Under the pieces are notes generated by a model. That model did not search any database. It was given only the letters and a program-made list of their open reading frames with translations, and was not told the DNA's origin. From an uncultured Clostridiaceae bacterium (GTDB taxonomy: Bacteria > Bacillota > Clostridia > Lachnospirales > Lachnospiraceae), in NCBI GenBank assembly GCA_958441075.1, contig CAUCBQ010000107.1, positions 1 through 7,138 of the forward strand: DNA of 7,138 bases, in the 5' to 3' direction. Shown piece by piece: positions 5,789 to 7,138 of this stretch (the first letter of the stretch is position 1; each line of letters begins with the position of its first letter). Made by a program: the position numbers and the translations under genes.

Positions 5789-6550
5789 TCACCTTCTCCC
5801 GATATATCCCAGAAGCTTGGAAAGTGCTGCGGCCTTTTCACAGACCCTGCGCCCCAGCGCTTCATAATCCTCCGTAGGCTTATAAAGGCTGGAAACGCTG
5901 ATAGCACCCATAACCGTTCCGTCAGGGCCAAATACCGGAGCGCCCACGCACTCCATATGCTCCTCCAGCTCCCTTGCATCCAGAGCATAGCCCTTTTCCC
6001 TTACCCGTTCCAGTTCCTCCAGAAAATGGGCTTTATCCCCAATGGTGCGCCCTGTAAACGGTCTGAAATGAATCCGCTCCGTAAGAGCCAGCCGCTCCTC
6101 CTCCTCTGAATAAGCCAGAATCGCTTTTCCAAGGGAGGTACAGTAAATGGGATTTTTGGTTCCTACGGTTGCAGTGGTAATAATCGGATTTTCCGGCTCG
6201 TATTTGCAGATATATACGATTTCATCATCTGCCCGGACTCCGAAGAATACCGTCTTTCCCACCTCTTTTGAAAAGGCCCTTAACACAGGATCTATAGTAC
6301 CAATAAAATCCATATTGTTGGTATAATTGATTCCCACCCGGTAGGCCGTAAGCCCAATAGTATAACGCTGCTTTTGTTCCCTGGCCACATGGACCATCCC
6401 CGTATGCACCAGAGTCGTCAAAATATCGTAGGCGCTTGTCTTTGGGATGGAAAGCTGCTCACAGATCTGATCCAGCGTAATGCCGTCCGGCTTTTTTGAC
6501 ACCAGTTTTAATATATCCACCGTCCGCAGTGCAGTCCTGTTTAATTTCAT
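5789..6550 (-). CDS. IclR-family transcriptional regulator, probable KdgR-type
   Basis: This 253-residue cytoplasmic DNA-binding protein has an N-terminal winged helix (residues 6-65, with helix-turn-helix about 24-47: ITLDQICEQLSIPKTSAYDI) and a C-terminal IclR effector domain (about 80-250). Family hallmarks in the effector domain are YCTSLGKAILAY at 136-147 and GYALDARELEEHMECVGAPV at 187-206, followed by GPDGTVMGAISVS. IclR proteins bind small carboxylates or sugar acids and act mostly as repressors. Lying between uxaA and eda, this one probably senses KDG or a related intermediate. AAAGGAG is five bases before the ATG. The gene starts 45 bases after the uxaA stop on the same strand with no terminator between, suggesting one transcript. 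Its stop is 48 bases before the TTGACA box of the eda promoter. No copy of the 5668-5701 palindrome precedes this gene, so its own control lies upstream or outside the window. Confidence 0.92.
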   Translation of the reverse strand: MKLNRTALRTVDILKLVSKKPDGITLDQICEQLSIPKTSAYDILTTLVHTGMVHVAREQKQRYTIGLTAYRVGINYTNNMDFIGTIDPVLRAFSKEVGKTVFFGVRADDEIVYICKYEPENPIITTATVGTKNPIYCTSLGKAILAYSEEEERLALTERIHFRPFTGRTIGDKAHFLEELERVREKGYALDARELEEHMECVGAPVFGPDGTVMGAISVSSLYKPTEDYEALGRRVCEKAAALSKLLGYIGRR

Positions 6551-6595
6551 CGAGTCTCCTTTTATATCCGGCCCGAACTACCTGCCCGGTCCATT

Positions 6596-7138
6596 TTACA
6601 GGGTTACGCCCTGTTTGAAAATAGCCATATCGTGGAAGCCCGCTTCCTCAGATTTTACCTTACGCCCGGAAGCAACCTCCAGCACATAGCCAAGCAGCTC
6701 CTCTGCCAGCTCTTCCTTTGTCTTGTCCTCAACCATACGGCCTGCGTTGAAGTCGATCCAGTTATTCTTGTGGCCTGCAAGCTTTGAATTACTGGAAATC
6801 TTTACTGTGGGAACCGGAGATGCAAAGGGTGTGCCCCGGCCGGTGGTAAAGAGTACCATATGGGCGCCGGATACAGCCAGAGCCGTAGATGCGACCAGAT
6901 CATTTCCGGGAGCACTCAGAAGATTTAATCCCTTTACCTTAACCGGCTCTCCGTACTCCAAAACACCCTTTACGAGTGCGCTTCCGGACTTCTGGGTACA
7001 GCCTAAAGATTTATCCTCCAACGTGGAAATACCGCCCTTTTTGTTGCCCGGAGATGGATTTTCGTAAATAGTCTGGTTGTGGCTGGTGAAATAATATTGT
7101 TAATCAGGTCTACCGTCTTATCAAACAGCTCCGGAGTT
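6596..7138 (-). CDS. uxaA: UxaA/GarD-family altronate dehydratase, C-terminal part, apparent frameshift
   Basis: The gene enters from the right edge and ends at TAA 6598-6596. About 180 residues of a family usually near 495 are visible. Read from the downstream side it gives FTSHNQTIYENPSPGN, then KKGGISTLEDKSLGCTQKSG, GLNLLSAPGNDLVA, LFTTGRGTPFASPVPTVKIS and the conserved end AIFKQGVTL, all typical of altronate/galactarate dehydratases. Altronate dehydratase turns D-altronate into KDG, which fits the kdgK and eda genes downstream. Galactarate dehydratase (GarD) shares the fold and cannot be fully excluded. The extreme upstream codons (7137-7093) read TPELFDKTVDLINNI in a different phase. Joining them to FTSHNQ needs one extra base near 7091-7095, and without it the downstream frame meets TAA just upstream. 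It is either a disrupted gene or a base-call error. The stop lies 45 bases before iclR. Confidence 0.85.

Noticed and set aside
5735..6109. Plus-strand open frame opposite the iclR gene
   Set aside because: It is antisense to a well-supported IclR protein, with no ribosome binding site and a composition unlike a real protein.
6609..6622. CCTGTTTGAAAAT, matching an arm of the 3786-3844 hairpin
   Set aside because: It encodes the conserved C-terminal IFKQG of UxaA and there is no paired arm, so it is not a second copy of the repeat.
7061..7070. TTCGTAAATA, identical to a half-site of the eda operator, inside uxaA
   Set aside because: It encodes the conserved IYEN segment of UxaA, has no partner half-site and no promoter next to it. 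A chance match is likely.

Overview
The window looks like chromosomal DNA from a Gram-positive anaerobe of the Lachnospiraceae / Clostridium cluster XIVa type. This is inferred from mid-range base composition, strong AGGAGG-like ribosome binding sites ahead of nearly every gene, and the style of the proteins. The genus cannot be fixed from the sequence alone. Genes fill almost the whole window and no gene-free stretch exceeds 300 bases.

Left part, plus strand (1-1831): the 3' end of an operon for an ABC importer of the COG2984/COG4120/COG1101 (TrpXYZ-like) class. It holds the last 41 residues of the substrate-binding protein, a complete permease and a complete ATPase whose start overlaps the permease end. 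The operon ends in a strong stem-loop (1833-1882) that has a T-run on both strands. It can therefore also terminate the convergent gene on the other side, a TTG-started putative lipoprotein (1890-2594).

Right part, minus strand (7138 down to 2718): a 2-keto-3-deoxygluconate (KDG) module of hexuronate catabolism. In transcription order it reads: the C-terminal part of a UxaA-type altronate dehydratase (cut by the window edge, with an apparent one-base frameshift near 7091-7095), an IclR-family regulator, a promoter/operator region, KDPG aldolase (eda), KDG kinase (kdgK), and a second PfkB kinase related to the first. In the expected pathway UxaA makes KDG from D-altronate, KdgK phosphorylates KDG, and Eda splits KDPG into pyruvate and glyceraldehyde-3-phosphate. 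The IclR protein is the natural candidate to read an intermediate and control the eda promoter. That promoter has a consensus TTGACA box and, just downstream, paired TCGTAAATA inverted repeats.

I see no CRISPR array, transposase, phage gene, tRNA or rRNA. There is no evidence of a wholly new system. The points most worth a second look are the paired operator at the eda promoter, the two unequal PfkB kinases in one operon, three intergenic hairpins without clear terminator tails, the broken uxaA frame, and the two-repeat lipoprotein.
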